NCBI GenBank assembly: GCA_033762075.1
Contig: JANRLY010000011.1
Location: 40,743-104,742 of the forward strand
Origin: VFKI01 sp033762075
GTDB taxonomy: Bacteria > Pseudomonadota > Gammaproteobacteria > DSM-16500
Length of the DNA stretch: 64,000 nt
Direction of reading: 5' to 3'
The notes below the pieces were generated by a model, which was not told where the DNA came from, did no database searches, and was given only the letters and a program-made list of their open reading frames with translations. Shown here piece by piece: positions 16,090 to 24,945 of the stretch (positions within the stretch are counted from its first letter, which is position 1; each line of letters starts with the position of its first letter). A program made the translations under genes and the position numbers.

Positions 16090-16254
16090 TAGGGCGTGTC
16101 CTCAATTACTTCGTTGGCTGCAAAATGAGGGGAATCGGCTAAAATTTCCGCAAATTTTCGTCAAATATAACCGGATATTCTCCTCAAATTTGCGAAAATT
16201 TTATCTCAATTCTCTCATTTTTCGCTTCAACGAAGTAATTGAGGACACGCCCTA
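16090..16254. mobile_element. MITE-like foldback element with 27-bp perfect terminal inverted repeats
   Basis: TAGGGCGTGTCCTCAATTAC... at 16090-16116 is repeated exactly in inverse at 16228-16254. The inside is also imperfectly self-complementary (TAAAATTTCCGCAAA against TTTGCGAAAATTTTA), so the whole 165 bases can fold. The heptamer AACAACA occurs at 16082-16088 and 16255-16261, a possible target-site duplication. No coding capacity: a non-autonomous element. Confidence 0.8.
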
Positions 16255-16294
16255 AACAACAGTTAATGAATATTAGAAGTGAACCAAGCGATGG

Positions 16295-16936
16295 TTACGG
16301 AGACCTTCTACTTATAGCCTCTGTAGACTCATATGATTTTTCTTCTTCTTGTAATTTTATTAAAGAATTTTTATGGACATAAACACACCACGCTGCTTGC
16401 TGCAAAGCATAGGAAGCTTCATGCGACATACCAGGCTTAGTGAGCTTATTGCAAACATCGTCAATAAAAATAGCGCGCACAGTCATTTTTTCCCAACGCT
16501 CTGCTAAAGGTTGAAACTCTCTTATTTCAGCATAATTCATCTCTGCCAAATGAGGCTCTAGCCCAAGCTTGACTGCCCAGAATGTTGCTTCAGCTATAAG
16601 CTCTAATGAGTGCCGATCAGAATAAGACGCAATAAATTCTGGGCTATTAACATATTTATCTAACCAATCCACCATTTCCGCATGGGTTAAATTTTTTGCC
16701 ATATTGACTTTATTTAAACTTGTCGTTTCTGAATTAAAAAGGGCGTGTGAAGCTTCTAAACGAGACGCGAGCTGTTTCTTTAACAACTCAAGGTCTTTTC
16801 TATCTTCATGAATAGCTTTGAAATATCTTGCCATATTAAAGCCTAAATATCCTATTGGAATACCCAATAAACTAGTCATGACACAAGCTGTTGTACTTAT
16901 ATTGCGAATCGGCAATTTCTTTATTTGAGCAATCAT
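16295..16936 (-). CDS. membrane-anchored orphan protein
   Basis: 213 residues. One membrane span at about residues 16-38 (TACVMTSLLGIPIGYLGFNMA), then a basic and helical stretch (RKDLELLKKQLASRLEA) likely to be coiled coil, and a C-terminal helical domain with several Trp. No family recognised. ATG 16936 has a GAGGG ribosome site. The foldback element lies just downstream. Confidence 0.65.
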   Translation of the reverse strand: MIAQIKKLPIRNISTTACVMTSLLGIPIGYLGFNMARYFKAIHEDRKDLELLKKQLASRLEASHALFNSETTSLNKVNMAKNLTHAEMVDWLDKYVNSPEFIASYSDRHSLELIAEATFWAVKLGLEPHLAEMNYAEIREFQPLAERWEKMTVRAIFIDDVCNKLTKPGMSHEASYALQQAAWCVYVHKNSLIKLQEEEKSYESTEAISRRSP

Positions 16937-17123
16937 GCAACCCTCTACTGATAAACTATTTCTTAATCATCTTTGAAAAAATTCTTATGATGATGTATTT
17001 GAAGATCGCGAATTATATTGTTTAAATCTAAAAAAAAACAGGGATAAATTCCCCCTACAATCATGACGCCTGTTCGAGACAACAGTGCTCCACTTACTCT
17101 GACAAGCGTACGCAACAGGAACC

Positions 17124-17152
17124 TTCAATTTTACCCTCTAAACAGCTATACT
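17124..17152 (+). promoter_or_regulatory. promoter candidate for the glycine cleavage operon
   Basis: TTCAAT (17124-17129), 17-base spacer, TATACT (17147-17152), 34 bases before the gcvT ATG. No glycine riboswitch fold was found in the 250 bases upstream of gcvT. Confidence 0.45.
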
Positions 17153-17186
17153 CGCCGTCTCCCAATGATTTAATGGCGGCATCAAA

Positions 17187-18269
17187 ATGATTAAAAAGAC
17201 ACCGTTACACGCCTGTCATATCGCAGCCTCTGCTCGCATGGTCAACTTTTCTGGCTGGGACATGCCGTTACATTATGGCTCACAAATTAAAGAGCACTTG
17301 GCCGTGCGCCAAGATGCAGGAATGTTTGATGTTTCGCACATGGCAACCGTCGATATTACGGGACCAGATGCTGCACCCTATTTACGTCATTTATTGGCAA
17401 ATAACATTGACCGCCTGACCGATGGCAAAGGATTGTATTCTTGTTTACTTAATCATGAAGGTGGCATCATTGATGATTTAATCACCTATCGTCTCAGCGA
17501 ACATTTTTACCGCATCGTCGTCAATGCTGGCACACGCGAAAAAGATTTAGCCTGGTTTCGTGAGCAAGCGAAAAATTTTAACGTAGAAATTCGCGAGCGC
17601 ACCGATCTCGCGATGATTGCGGTCCAAGGTCCACGTGCACACGAGCGTCTCGATGCTCTTTTCCCTTACGATTTAAACGAAAAAGTGAAACAACTCGCGC
17701 CCTTTCACGTCACATCAACCGATGATTGGTGTGTAGCTCGTACAGGATACACAGGCGAAGATGGTGTCGAAATTATTTTACCGAATGAAGCGGCTGCATC
17801 CTTTTGGGATCAACTCCTCGCAGCTGGTATTGCGCCATGCGGGCTCGGTGCGCGTGACACCTTACGACTCGAAGCTGGGCTCAATTTATACGGCTCAGAC
17901 ATGAATGAAAATGTCACACCGCTCGAATCAAATTTAGCGTGGACAGTTGCATTCACACCCGAAGATCGTCAATTCATCGGGCGTGACGCACTTCTAAAAC
18001 AACGCGCACAAGGGGTCGCACACAAATTAGTCGGATTAGTAAACTCAAATTCAGGTATTTTACGCGCACATCAAATTGTGAAAACTGGATCAAATCAAAC
18101 CGGCGAAATCACCAGCGGCAGTTTTTCTCCCACACTCAACATCAGTATTGCGCTTGCGCGCGTGCCCGCAAATGTTCAGGAAAATTGCACCGTCGAAATT
18201 CGCGACAAAGCCATCCCAGTCAAAATTGTCAAACCCCCTTTCGTCCGCAAAGGCCAACCAAATTTTTAA
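17187..18269 (+). CDS. gcvT: aminomethyltransferase, glycine cleavage T protein
   Basis: 360 residues. Transfers the methylene group from the aminomethyl-lipoyl H protein to tetrahydrofolate and releases ammonia. GcvT marks: MVNFSGWDMPLHYGSQIKEH, MFDVSHMATVDITG, YSCLLNHEGGIIDDL (folate-binding region with Asp), TGYTGEDGVEI, and GLGARDTLRLEAGLNLYG with the conserved Arg. Ends VRKGQPNF as usual. First gene of gcvT-gcvH-gcvPA-gcvPB. The ribosome site (GGCGG) is modest. Confidence 0.96.
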   Translation: MIKKTPLHACHIAASARMVNFSGWDMPLHYGSQIKEHLAVRQDAGMFDVSHMATVDITGPDAAPYLRHLLANNIDRLTDGKGLYSCLLNHEGGIIDDLITYRLSEHFYRIVVNAGTREKDLAWFREQAKNFNVEIRERTDLAMIAVQGPRAHERLDALFPYDLNEKVKQLAPFHVTSTDDWCVARTGYTGEDGVEIILPNEAAASFWDQLLAAGIAPCGLGARDTLRLEAGLNLYGSDMNENVTPLESNLAWTVAFTPEDRQFIGRDALLKQRAQGVAHKLVGLVNSNSGILRAHQIVKTGSNQTGEITSGSFSPTLNISIALARVPANVQENCTVEIRDKAIPVKIVKPPFVRKGQPNF

Positions 18270-18285
18270 AACCGGAGTTATGAGA

Positions 18286-18675
18286 ATGAGCAGTATTCCA
18301 AACGCATTGAAATATTCCAGAACCCACGAATGGGTTCGTGAAGATGAAGATTTAATTACCGTCGGCATTACTGATCATGCGCAAGTTATGTTGGGTGATT
18401 TAGTCTACGTTGAATTACCTGAAATTGAATCCAACATCGAAGAAGGTCAAGAATGCGCTGTGATTGAATCTGTTAAAGCAGCCGCTGATGTGTATTGTCC
18501 TATCTCTGGTGAGGTTGTAGAAATTAATATTTCACTGCTAGATCATCCGCAATTAGTGAATGAAGATCCGTATGGTAAAGGATGGTTATTTCGTTTACGT
18601 CCTTTTGATAATAAAAAACCAGTTTTATTATCCGCTGACGAATATAGCAAACAAGTTGCATCAGAGGCGCATTAA
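18286..18675 (+). CDS. gcvH: glycine cleavage H protein (lipoyl carrier)
   Basis: 129 residues from ATG 18286; an ATG at 18280 lies only two bases after CGGAG, too close for use. Carries the aminomethyl intermediate on lipoyl-lysine. The lipoylation site is ECAVIESVKAAADVY with Lys at about residue 64. YSRTHEWVREDEDLITVGIT and the end NEDPYGKGWLFRL are typical. It follows gcvT by 16 bases. Confidence 0.96.
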   Translation: MSSIPNALKYSRTHEWVREDEDLITVGITDHAQVMLGDLVYVELPEIESNIEEGQECAVIESVKAAADVYCPISGEVVEINISLLDHPQLVNEDPYGKGWLFRLRPFDNKKPVLLSADEYSKQVASEAH

Positions 18676-18713
18676 TTTTCAAACTAGGATTGCAAAAAAT
18701 CAGTTTCACGGCT

Positions 18714-18815
18714 CGTCATTGCGAGGCCGCGAAGCGCCTGGCCGTGGCAATCCAGTTTTTTGTTGCGATACTCATGGATCGCCACGGCTAAACACTTCGT
18801 AGCCTCGCGATGACG
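18714..18815. repeat. dispersed palindromic repeat, family A copy 1
   Basis: A 102-bp imperfect palindrome: CGTCATTGCGAGGCCGCGAA ... CTTCGTAGCCTCGCGATGACG, with inner arms GCCGTGGCAATCCA and TGGATCGCCACGGC. Related copies lie at 26696-26790 and 63331-63432. It separates gcvH from gcvPA inside the operon. Confidence 0.85.
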
Positions 18816-18861
18816 TACGGCCACGAATGCTTACTTAATTTGATAAGGTAAAGAAACCAAC

Positions 18862-20247
18862 ATGCCGTTCATTCCACACACGCAGTCTGATATCGACATT
18901 ATGCTGAATGAAATTGGTGTTAAACACATCAATGATTTATTCGATGAAATTCCTAAAAATTTACGCGTCGAAACATTACCCGACATTCCTCCTGCACTCA
19001 ATGAAATGGCGCTCGCACGTTTAATGCGTGAACGCGCCAAACAAGATACAGCTGGCGCATGCTATATCGGTGCAGGTGCTTATGAGCATCACATTCCTGC
19101 TGCTGTCTGGGAAATTACTTCACGCGGTGAATTCATGACAGCGTATACACCTTATCAAGCAGAAGCCAGTCAAGGCACACTGCAAGTGTTATATGAATAT
19201 CAAACCATGATAGCAAGCCTGATGGCACTCGATGCATCCAATGCTTCATTATATGATGGCGCTTCGGCGTTAGCTGAAGCCATTTTAATGGCAGCACGTC
19301 TTGATAAAAAAAATAAAACGCATCGCATATTATTACCAAAAACCATTCATCCATTTTATCGTCAAACAGCGCGCACGATTGCCAGTCAACGCAATATTGA
19401 ATTAATTGATTTACCATTTGATATCGAAACAGGTCGCTTGAATCTTTCGACAATCAAATCATTAATCAATGAAAATTTTACAGCGCTCGTGATTCCACAA
19501 CCGAATTTTTTTGGCACACTCGAAGAAGTGGATGCACTCACTGATTGGGCGCATGCGCACAATGCTTTAGTCATTGGATTAGTCAATCCGATGGCCATGG
19601 CCTGGATTAAACCGCCTGGGGAATGGGGCGAAAAAGGTGCTGACATTGCATGCGGCGAAGGTCAACCGCTCGGCGTACCCCTTGCTTCAGGTGGACCGTA
19701 TTATGGATTTCTCTGTTGCCGCGAAAGTCATTTGCGTCAATTACCAGGTCGCATTGTTGGTCGCACACTCGACAAAAATGGTCGCCCTGGTTTTGTGTTA
19801 ACGCTTCAAGCTCGCGAACAACACATTCGTCGCGCGCGCGCCACATCAAACATTTGCACCAACCAAGGATTGCTTGTCACTGCAAGCACAATTTACATGA
19901 GTCTGATGGGACCGATGGGTTTAAAAAATACTGCGCAAGCGTCTTACCAAAACGCACACACACTTTGTGAATTATTATCTGATTTACCCGGCGTGAAGAA
20001 AATATTTTCAGCAAAGTTCTTCCATGAATTTTTATTACAATTTGATAAACCTGTGCATCACATTCAAACTGAATTAAATCATCGAGGCATTCAAGCAGGA
20101 TTTCCTTTAAAAACTTTCTATCCTGAACTCGGTGACACGTTATTAGTTTGCGTCACTGAAACAAAAACAGTCGATGATCTCAAATACTACGCTGATGCAC
20201 TCAAATCAGCGCTCACCACAAAATCAGAGGGCCGCGCACATGCCTGA
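18862..20247 (+). CDS. gcvPA: glycine dehydrogenase (decarboxylating) subunit 1
   Basis: 461 residues, the N-terminal half of the P protein in its two-subunit form. With subunit 2 it decarboxylates glycine and loads the H protein. Marks: MPFIPHTQSDIDIMLNEIG start, CYIGAGAYEHHIPAAVWEI, FMTAYTPYQAEASQGTLQ, and the TSNICTNQGLL region. It lacks the PLP lysine, as expected for this subunit. Separated from gcvH by 186 bases holding a palindromic repeat; overlaps gcvPB by eight bases. Confidence 0.96.
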   Translation: MPFIPHTQSDIDIMLNEIGVKHINDLFDEIPKNLRVETLPDIPPALNEMALARLMRERAKQDTAGACYIGAGAYEHHIPAAVWEITSRGEFMTAYTPYQAEASQGTLQVLYEYQTMIASLMALDASNASLYDGASALAEAILMAARLDKKNKTHRILLPKTIHPFYRQTARTIASQRNIELIDLPFDIETGRLNLSTIKSLINENFTALVIPQPNFFGTLEEVDALTDWAHAHNALVIGLVNPMAMAWIKPPGEWGEKGADIACGEGQPLGVPLASGGPYYGFLCCRESHLRQLPGRIVGRTLDKNGRPGFVLTLQAREQHIRRARATSNICTNQGLLVTASTIYMSLMGPMGLKNTAQASYQNAHTLCELLSDLPGVKKIFSAKFFHEFLLQFDKPVHHIQTELNHRGIQAGFPLKTFYPELGDTLLVCVTETKTVDDLKYYADALKSALTTKSEGRAHA

Positions 20248-21685
20248 ACTCATTTTTGATCTTGGTTGCCCATTCAGACGCGCACATGCGCAACAACCGA
20301 TTCTGACTGAACATCCAGATTTACCACAAAATTTTTTACGAAAAAGCGCCGCATGTTTACCCGAAGTTTCTGAATTAGAAGTCGTTCGACATTTTACGCG
20401 TTTATCACAACTCAATTTTTCCATCGACACACATTTTTACCCACTGGGTTCTTGCACAATGAAATATAACCCGCGCGGCGTACATCGATTAGCCATGCTC
20501 GACGGATTTTTAAATCGTCATCCGCTTGCAATCGATACGAACAGCCAAGGATACTTAGCGTGCGCATATGAATTACAAGAAATTTTAAAAAATATTACGG
20601 GCATGCACGCAGTCTCACTCACCCCAATGGCAGGTGCTCAAGGTGAATTCACCGGCGTTGCAATGATTCGTGCGTGGCATCAATCACGCAATGATCATGC
20701 TCGCACAGAAATTCTCGTCCCAGATGCAGCACACGGCACCAATCCCGCTACAGCTGCACAATGTGGTTTTACAGTTAGAGAAATTCCAACAGATGCCGAT
20801 GGCAACGTGAATATTGAAGCTTTACGCCAAGCCGTCGGTCCGCAAACTGCAGGAATCATGTTAACGAATCCTTCCACCCTCGGTGTCTTCGAACAAAAAA
20901 TTGAAGAAATGGCAGCGATCATTCATAAAGCAGGTGGATTACTGTATTACGATGGCGCAAATCTTAATGCCATTCTCGGCAAAGTCAAACCCGGCGACAT
21001 GGGTTTTGATGTCATGCATATTAATTTGCATAAAACATTTGCTACGCCTCACGGTGGTGGTGGCCCAGGTGGCGGCCCTGTTGCGGTGAGTGAACGTCTC
21101 GCGCCTTTTTTACCCATTCCTATCGTTGAAAAATCGGGTAATACATTTCACTGGCTCACGGAAAAAGATCGCCCGCAAACCATCGGTCGTTTATCCACAT
21201 TCATGGGTAATGCTGGAATTCTGTTGCGTGCTTACATGTATGCACGTTTACTAGGCCCAGAAGGCATGCATCGTGTTGCAGAATTCGCCACACTCAATGC
21301 AAATTATTTATTAGCACGATTGAAAAAAGCAGGATTCACTCCTGCGTATAATCGTCGCGCCAGTCACGAATTTATTATTACTTTAAAAAATGAGGCAAAA
21401 ATATTATCGATCACTGCGCTCGATGTCGCGAAGAGATTATTGGATTACAATTTTCACGCACCGACAATGTATTTCCCGCTGATGGTGCCAGAGTGCTTAT
21501 TGATTGAGCCAACAGAAACAGAAACACTCGCTACACTCGACGCTTTTGCCGATGCACTCATTCAAATTTTAGATGAAGCAAAAACAAATGCAGAACTCGT
21601 TCGTACAGCACCGCACAACCTTCCTGTCACACGTTTAGATGAAGTCAAAGCTGCACGTGAACCGGATGTAGTGTACCGGAAATAA
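20240..21685 (+). CDS. gcvPB: glycine dehydrogenase (decarboxylating) subunit 2
   Basis: 481 residues from ATG 20240 (MPELIFDLG) with AGAGGG upstream; the longer open frame upstream is only overlap with gcvPA. PLP-binding lysine lies in NLHKTFATPHGGGGPG at about residue 265. Other marks: HFYPLGSCTMKYNPR, LTPMAGAQGEFTG, PDAAHGTNPATAA and the C-terminal FHAPTMYFPL. Last gene of the glycine cleavage operon; an inverted repeat directly follows the stop. Confidence 0.96.
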   Translation: MPELIFDLGCPFRRAHAQQPILTEHPDLPQNFLRKSAACLPEVSELEVVRHFTRLSQLNFSIDTHFYPLGSCTMKYNPRGVHRLAMLDGFLNRHPLAIDTNSQGYLACAYELQEILKNITGMHAVSLTPMAGAQGEFTGVAMIRAWHQSRNDHARTEILVPDAAHGTNPATAAQCGFTVREIPTDADGNVNIEALRQAVGPQTAGIMLTNPSTLGVFEQKIEEMAAIIHKAGGLLYYDGANLNAILGKVKPGDMGFDVMHINLHKTFATPHGGGGPGGGPVAVSERLAPFLPIPIVEKSGNTFHWLTEKDRPQTIGRLSTFMGNAGILLRAYMYARLLGPEGMHRVAEFATLNANYLLARLKKAGFTPAYNRRASHEFIITLKNEAKILSITALDVAKRLLDYNFHAPTMYFPLMVPECLLIEPTETETLATLDAFADALIQILDEAKTNAELVRTAPHNLPVTRLDEVKAAREPDVVYRK

Positions 21686-21709
21686 TTTTTACTGCTAAAG
21701 CAGTAAAAA
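21686..21709 (+). terminator. inverted repeat after gcvPB: terminator and possible distal Hip operator
   Basis: TTTTTACTGC, TAAA, GCAGTAAAAA: perfect ten-base arms starting right after the gcvPB stop, ending in an A/T run that suits termination in either direction. The arms are the same as those of the box before hipB (TTTACTG / CAGTAAA), so it may also be a remote HipB operator. Confidence 0.6.
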
Positions 21710-21759
21710 TTATTTATTTCCATGCTTTTATATTTCTTTTGGCTAGTAAAAGATATAAA

Positions 21760-21777
21760 TTTACTGTTATAGCGGTA
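21760..21777. promoter_or_regulatory. degenerate Hip operator-like box
   Basis: TTTACTGTTATAGCGGTA is the reverse complement of the hipB-proximal box with one or two changes at one edge. It sits about 70 bases upstream of that box. Confidence 0.45.
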
Positions 21778-21829
21778 TTATTAAGCTAATTTAATAAAAA
21801 TAAAACTAAAATGACTGTATTTTCTCCAT

Positions 21830-21851
21830 TTTTACTGCTATAACAGTAAAA
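21830..21851. promoter_or_regulatory. Hip operator abutting the hipB start codon
   Basis: TTTACTGCTATAACAGTAAA at 21831-21850 is a palindrome with an eight-base outer arm on each side once one flanking base is included. It ends on the A of the hipB ATG and there is no ribosome site in between. A likely HipB binding site. Its core CTGCTATAACAG recurs in the operators of the second hip locus. Confidence 0.65.
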
Positions 21852-22078
21852 TGAATACAACAGACATTGGCCAAACGATTCGTGAATGCCGCAAAAAAAG
21901 CGGTCTCTCTCAACTAGAACTTGCGCAATTAGCAGGGGTTGGGAAGACTGCCATCTTTGATATCGAAAAAGGTAAACCCACAGTGCAGCTTGATACGCTC
22001 ATGAAAGTTTTAGAGACGCTCAACATCCAACTACAACTACTCACGCCATTTAATCAATCCACGGATCAAATAACATGA
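21851..22078 (+). CDS. hipB: HipB antitoxin of a tripartite hipBST module
   Basis: 75 residues, an Xre-type DNA-binding protein: IRECRKKSGLSQLELAQLAGVGKTAIFDIEKGKP at about residues 10-43 is the helix-turn-helix. It would repress the operon by binding the palindrome at its start codon. No Shine-Dalgarno sequence precedes the ATG, so translation may be leaderless. Overlaps hipS by ATGA. Confidence 0.88.
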   Translation: MNTTDIGQTIRECRKKSGLSQLELAQLAGVGKTAIFDIEKGKPTVQLDTLMKVLETLNIQLQLLTPFNQSTDQIT

Positions 22079-22383
22079 TAAAAAAAGCACGCGTCAAAGT
22101 TTCAGGCATTGAAGCAGGTATTCTAGAAAAATCTGATCACACTTATCGTTTTATTTACGATCCAGATTATGCTGGGTCGCCAGTTTCCCTGACCATGCCA
22201 CTTTCCAAAAAAATCTATGAGTTCGATCAATTCCCTTCTTTTTTTGAAGGACTGCTGCCTGAAGGCGTTATGCTTGAAGCACTTCTCAAAAAATATAAAT
22301 TAGATAAAAATGATTTTTTGGGACAACTCTTAGCTGTCGGCCATGATGTTGTTGGGAATGTCACCATTGAGGCAGCAGAATGA
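22075..22383 (+). CDS. hipS: HipS, small N-terminal-subdomain protein of hipBST
   Basis: 102 residues. It corresponds to the N-subdomain 1 of HipA (couple_hipA family): KVSGIEAGILEKSDHTYRFIYD, then SLTMPLSKKIY, FPSFFEGLLPEGVMLE and the end GNVTIEAA. In the tripartite systems described from enteropathogenic E. coli and Legionella, HipS acts as the antitoxin that binds the kinase HipT. It overlaps both neighbours by four bases. Confidence 0.88.
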   Translation: MIKKARVKVSGIEAGILEKSDHTYRFIYDPDYAGSPVSLTMPLSKKIYEFDQFPSFFEGLLPEGVMLEALLKKYKLDKNDFLGQLLAVGHDVVGNVTIEAAE

Positions 22384-23312
22384 AATATTGTCCAATCACA
22401 TTTGACATCATTCGTGACAATGAAAATTATTCACGACGCGGTCTGCACCTTTTATCACCTCAGTTGAATCATCTTGCCCCGCTACAATTAAGCGCAAGCG
22501 ATCAACGCATGGAAGCCATCACACGCGTAGGAAAAATGTCGATTCAAGGCATACAGCCAAAACTTTCCGCTCAATTAAAAGTTAAAGAAGGTTATTTTGA
22601 AATCGTCGACCAAAACGGCCGTTATATTTTAAAACCACAAAATGAATACTATCCTGAACTACCTGAAAATGAAGCACTCACCATGTCGCTCGCAGCGTGC
22701 ATCGATATAGAAACTCCTATACATGGACTTTTATATTCAATAGATGGCAGCATGACATATTTTGTCAAACGATTTGATAGAGCAGGGCACAATAAAAAAA
22801 TTGCACTGGAAGATTTCGCGCAATTATCTGGCATGGATCGTCAGACAAAATATGACAGCTCAATGGAAAAAGTGATCAAGGTGATCTCGGAACATTGCAC
22901 ATTTCCAAAAATTGAATTCGTCAAATTTTTCCGTCTCACAATATTCAATTTCTTAATTGGGAATGAAGATATGCATCTCAAAAATTTTTCTCTGATCAGT
23001 CGAGACCAAAAAATCACGCTCTCCCCCAGCTATGATCTTTTAAATTCAACTATTGCTATGACAAATGCCCGAGAAGAAATGGCATTGTCTCTAAATGGCA
23101 AAAAAAATAATCTCAAAAAAAATGATATTATAGATTATCTAGGCAAAGAACGGCTTGGGTTAAACGAAAATATCATCAACTCAGTGTTGCAGGAATTTAC
23201 AAAGGCAATTCCCTATTGGAATAAATTGATCGGAAGAAGCTGGCTGTCGCATCACATGCAAGAAAAATATCTAGCGCTATTGAATGAAAGATACAATAAG
23301 ATTTTATTTTGA
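22380..23312 (+). CDS. hipT: HipT serine/threonine kinase toxin
   Basis: 310 residues, a HipA-like kinase without the N-subdomain. Gly-rich loop GKMSIQGIQPKLS places the phosphorylatable serine at about residue 54, with an S-I-Q form where the E. coli protein has S-I-S. Catalytic loop GNEDMHLKNFSLI and the metal-binding SPSYDLLNS follow. YILKPQNEYYPELPENEAL is the usual ATP-lysine region. The family phosphorylates tRNA-charging enzymes in known members; the target here is unknown. No frame damage, so probably functional. Confidence 0.9.
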   Translation: MKYCPITFDIIRDNENYSRRGLHLLSPQLNHLAPLQLSASDQRMEAITRVGKMSIQGIQPKLSAQLKVKEGYFEIVDQNGRYILKPQNEYYPELPENEALTMSLAACIDIETPIHGLLYSIDGSMTYFVKRFDRAGHNKKIALEDFAQLSGMDRQTKYDSSMEKVIKVISEHCTFPKIEFVKFFRLTIFNFLIGNEDMHLKNFSLISRDQKITLSPSYDLLNSTIAMTNAREEMALSLNGKKNNLKKNDIIDYLGKERLGLNENIINSVLQEFTKAIPYWNKLIGRSWLSHHMQEKYLALLNERYNKILF

Positions 23313-23353
23313 ACTAAATTGAACCTGCGCTTTATTCGGATCAGCATACGTAC

Positions 23354-24922
23354 TCACCCACACCGCCGTCGCTTCGCTGGTAAGTCGATTTCATCATCAG
23401 AGGAATCTTGTGTTTCGAGTGAAGACATTTCATCTCGAGATCTTTTCGGAAAAAATGGCAGCGCCAATCCTGCAGCGCGAATATTTTCTTCGCTTTCACA
23501 GCGAAAAGTAGAGGCAACACGCTTTGATTCCTCACTGTGTAACATCGCTGCTACTTTTTTTAATTGAAATGCTGCAACATCAAACGTATTCTGATTGATC
23601 TTGTTGCACCCCACGCTGAGCACAGCCAGTAAATTAGAAAAATCAAATATCATTTGACTCAATGCAGATACATCGCTCAATGTGCCGAGATTGTCTTGAA
23701 TAAATTGAATACCCTCTACAATTTCAGCGAATATAATTTTCTCAGCTTCAGCAGGATGACTAGCGTCACGTTTCGATTTAAAGACCGTATATTGATTGGT
23801 GAGACTTTCTGCCTCCTCGAGTATCGAAATGAGCACAGGATTAGTTGTCAGATTTTTTGCTTTTTTTCCTTCATTATTGACAACATTCACATTAGCACCT
23901 TTATGAATGAGCCACATTGCTGCGCCAAAATGATTGCGCTTGAGTGCTGCCATTAAAGCTGAATTCCCCGCTTGATCAACGAAATTCAGCGAAATTTTTC
24001 TCGCTAAAAAAATATCTAAAATATTAATGTGATTAAATCGTGCTGCTTCGATGACAGGATTTTTGTGCTGAACGTTGTCACTGATTGTGGCACCAGCATC
24101 AAGTAATTTAATCACTTTTTCCCCTTGACCCCAAGCTGCAGCACGAGACAAAGCTGATTCACCCGATTGATTGGTATTGTCAATATCATCACCCTCAATC
24201 GATTCAAGCAAGAGATCCGTGTAGATAACGCTTGATTCAATTAACGGCGTACTCAGGAATTGATCTCTATGATTGACATTTGCACCGTGCAAAATCAAAG
24301 CGCGCGCGGCAAGCACTTCTCCTGATAATCTTTCAAAGGTAGCAAACATCAAAGGCGTGTAACCATCGATATCCTCATGATTCACATCAGCGTCAGCTTG
24401 AATGAGTGCATTCACAATCTCAAGCCGTGTACTTTCTTCGCGCGGCACATCTTCTTCTTCGAAGACATAAAAAAGTGGCGTTTGGCCGTCATCATTCTCA
24501 TCATTAACATCAGCTCCGGCATCTATTAAGGCACGCACTTTATGGATGTCTTCTTTCACGGCAAAATGTAAGGCCGTTTCTCCTTTCATATTCGTGAGTC
24601 GGATATTCGCCTTGTGGTTAATCAAAGCTTGGACCATTCCCAATGATCCATTCAGCACTGCGTACATTAAAGGCGTTTCACCATCAATGTCTCGATGGTC
24701 AATATTAGCGCCGGCTTCCAATAAAATCCGCACCACCTCAGGATAATTTCCAGCTGCAGCACATAATAAAGCTTCATTGAGAATGTCGAGAGCAAGTGAA
24801 AAAGAATAACTATTTTGACGAATGTATTCTTTTACCACACTGACGCTGCCATATCGTGCAGCATCATATAATTGTTGTTCAGTTATTGGAGAATGTTGAT
24901 TAGGTAAAATCCATGAAAACAT
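23354..24922 (-). CDS. ankyrin-repeat protein with a basic nuclear-localisation-like tail
   Basis: 522 residues. Ankyrin repeats run from about residue 18 to 370, at least nine units with the usual pattern (GETPLMYAVLNGSLGMVQAL, GETALHFAVKEDIHKVRAL, GYTPLMFATFE, GNSALMAALKRNHFGAAMWL). A helical region follows. The last 30 residues hold KRSR (493-496), an acidic SSDDEID and PAKRRR (515-520), which looks like a bipartite or monopartite nuclear import signal. No signal peptide. Such proteins in intracellular bacteria are often injected effectors; that role and nuclear targeting are inference. Confidence 0.85.
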   Translation of the reverse strand: MFSWILPNQHSPITEQQLYDAARYGSVSVVKEYIRQNSYSFSLALDILNEALLCAAAGNYPEVVRILLEAGANIDHRDIDGETPLMYAVLNGSLGMVQALINHKANIRLTNMKGETALHFAVKEDIHKVRALIDAGADVNDENDDGQTPLFYVFEEEDVPREESTRLEIVNALIQADADVNHEDIDGYTPLMFATFERLSGEVLAARALILHGANVNHRDQFLSTPLIESSVIYTDLLLESIEGDDIDNTNQSGESALSRAAAWGQGEKVIKLLDAGATISDNVQHKNPVIEAARFNHINILDIFLARKISLNFVDQAGNSALMAALKRNHFGAAMWLIHKGANVNVVNNEGKKAKNLTTNPVLISILEEAESLTNQYTVFKSKRDASHPAEAEKIIFAEIVEGIQFIQDNLGTLSDVSALSQMIFDFSNLLAVLSVGCNKINQNTFDVAAFQLKKVAAMLHSEESKRVASTFRCESEENIRAAGLALPFFPKRSRDEMSSLETQDSSDDEIDLPAKRRRCG

Positions 24923-24945
24923 TTAAATATCCTTTTTTTATTAAT

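Noticed and set aside
16937..17186. Glycine riboswitch upstream of gcvT
   Set aside because: The conserved glycine-riboswitch core and tandem aptamer arrangement are not found, only a promoter candidate.
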